Assembly: GCA_902797015.1 (NCBI GenBank)
Contig: CADBRG010000023.1
Span: forward strand, 1 to 6,492
Direction: 5' to 3'
Length of the DNA stretch: 6,492 nucleotides
Source: an uncultured Lachnospiraceae bacterium
GTDB lineage: Bacteria > Bacillota > Clostridia > Lachnospirales > Lachnospiraceae
The notes below the pieces were generated by a model, which searched no databases, was not told the origin of the DNA, and saw nothing but the letters and a program-made list of their open reading frames with translations. Below, one piece after another: positions 5,747-6,492 of this stretch (positions are counted from its first letter, which is position 1; each line of letters opens with the position of its first letter). The position numbers and the translations under genes are program-made.

Positions 5747-6492
5747 ATGGCAACAGTAGTTGGAGTCCGTTTTCGGACAGTAGGAAAAATTTATTATTTT
5801 GATCCGACGGGATTTGAGTTGACACGCGGAACCAGCGTGATCGTTGAGACTGCCCGCGGTGTGGAATTCGGAACTGTGATCATGGGACCGAAAGAGGTAG
5901 ACGATGAGAGCATCGTCGCACCGCTGAAGCCGATCCTGCGAATCGCGACGGATGATGATATTGCGAAAGAAAGCTATAACCGCTCCAGAGAGCAGGAGGC
6001 TTATGCAGTCTGCAAGGAAAAGATCCGGGAACACAACCTGGAGATGAAGCTGATCCGGGCAGAATATACATTTGATAACAATAAGCTTTTGTTTTATTTT
6101 ACGGCAGATGGCAGGATCGATTTCAGAAATCTTGTCAAGGATCTGGCATCCGCATTCCGGACGAGGATCGAGCTTCGTCAGATCGGCGTGCGGGATGAGA
6201 CAAAGATGTTAGGCGGAATCGGCATTTGCGGAAGGGAATTGTGCTGTCATACATTCCTGACCGATTTTGCGCCGGTTTCGATCAAAATGGCGAAGGAGCA
6301 GAACCTTTCTCTGAATCCGACCAAGATCTCAGGTACTTGCGGAAGACTGATGTGCTGTCTCAATAATGAGGCGGAGACCTATGAATATCTGAACAGCCGT
6401 CTTCCAAAGCAGGGGTCCTATGTCATGACACCGGAAGGCGTGACGGGTCGTGTGCAGAGCGTCAGTGTTTTGCGCCAGCACATCAAGGTCAT
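5747..6492 (+). CDS. ricT: PSP1-domain protein RicT (YaaT), 3' end outside window
   Basis: Partial gene: 248 complete codons are present with no stop. In B. subtilis RicT joins RicA and RicF in the Y-complex, which carries iron-sulfur clusters and promotes RNase-Y-dependent mRNA processing and developmental switching. Visible here are the N-terminal VVGVRFRTVGKIYYFD (4-19), the PSP1-type core including YTFDNNKLLFYFTADGRIDF (107-126) and RIELRQIGVRDE (140-151), and the cysteine clusters GICGRELCC (159-167) and TCGRLMCC (197-204). These give Cys161, 166, 167, 198, 203 and 204, the pattern expected of cluster ligands in the family. A KOW-like segment (TPEGVTGRVQSV, 228-239) begins before the cut. 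The ATG at 5747 has TGGAGA about five bases upstream, inside the end of holB; the gap to the holB stop is 1 bp, so translation is probably coupled. Partner genes ricA and ricF are not in the window. Confidence 0.94.
   Translation, partial: MATVVGVRFRTVGKIYYFDPTGFELTRGTSVIVETARGVEFGTVIMGPKEVDDESIVAPLKPILRIATDDDIAKESYNRSREQEAYAVCKEKIREHNLEMKLIRAEYTFDNNKLLFYFTADGRIDFRNLVKDLASAFRTRIELRQIGVRDETKMLGGIGICGRELCCHTFLTDFAPVSIKMAKEQNLSLNPTKISGTCGRLMCCLNNEAETYEYLNSRLPKQGSYVMTPEGVTGRVQSVSVLRQHIKV

Noticed and set aside
5687..6071. Minus-strand open frames opposite ricT
   Set aside because: The plus strand carries the conserved PSP1 protein with its cysteine motifs; the opposite frames are shadows.
1..6492. 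CRISPR array, tRNA or rRNA gene, insertion sequence or phage genes
   Set aside because: No regularly spaced repeats, tRNA-like folds, transposase motifs or terminal inverted repeats were seen; the window is almost fully covered by seven ordinary genes.

Overview
The window holds seven genes in two divergent blocks that share one 190-bp control region. Tight gene packing, strong GGAGG-type ribosome binding sites, a lipoprotein-type solute-binding protein and the holB-ricT gene pair point to a Gram-positive Firmicute of the Clostridia. The holB/ricT neighbourhood and moderate GC would fit Lachnospiraceae, but the genus cannot be read from this sequence.

Left block (minus strand, 3-3959): a complete sulfate/thiosulfate ABC importer in the order sbp-cysT-cysW-cysA. 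A lipid-anchored binding protein captures the oxyanion. The permeases CysT and CysW form the channel, and CysA hydrolyses ATP. sbp and cysT overlap by 20 bp. Gaps of 66 and 50 bp separate cysT, cysW and cysA. No terminator is seen between the genes, so they look like one transcription unit. Whatever lies downstream of cysA is outside the window.

Right block (plus strand, 4150-6492): a guanylate-kinase-like P-loop protein, holB (delta' subunit of the DNA polymerase III clamp loader) and ricT (PSP1 family, Y-complex), the last cut by the window end. Gaps are 3 bp and 1 bp, so this is a tightly coupled operon. It resembles the B. subtilis tmk-yaaQ-yaaR-holB-ricT region, with a guanylate-kinase-like gene near the place of tmk and no yaaQ/yaaR between it and holB.

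Centre (3960-4149): each block has a recognisable promoter. Two near-identical TGAAAACGT-type boxes, close to the LacI/CcpA operator consensus, flank the sbp promoter, 89 bp apart centre to centre. A second dyad, TTCATA-N6-TATGAA, lies over the expected -35 region of sbp. No S-box or T-box is visible. This unexplained control region and the atypical guanylate-kinase-like protein are the points most worth a second look; the rest is a conventional transporter and housekeeping genes.
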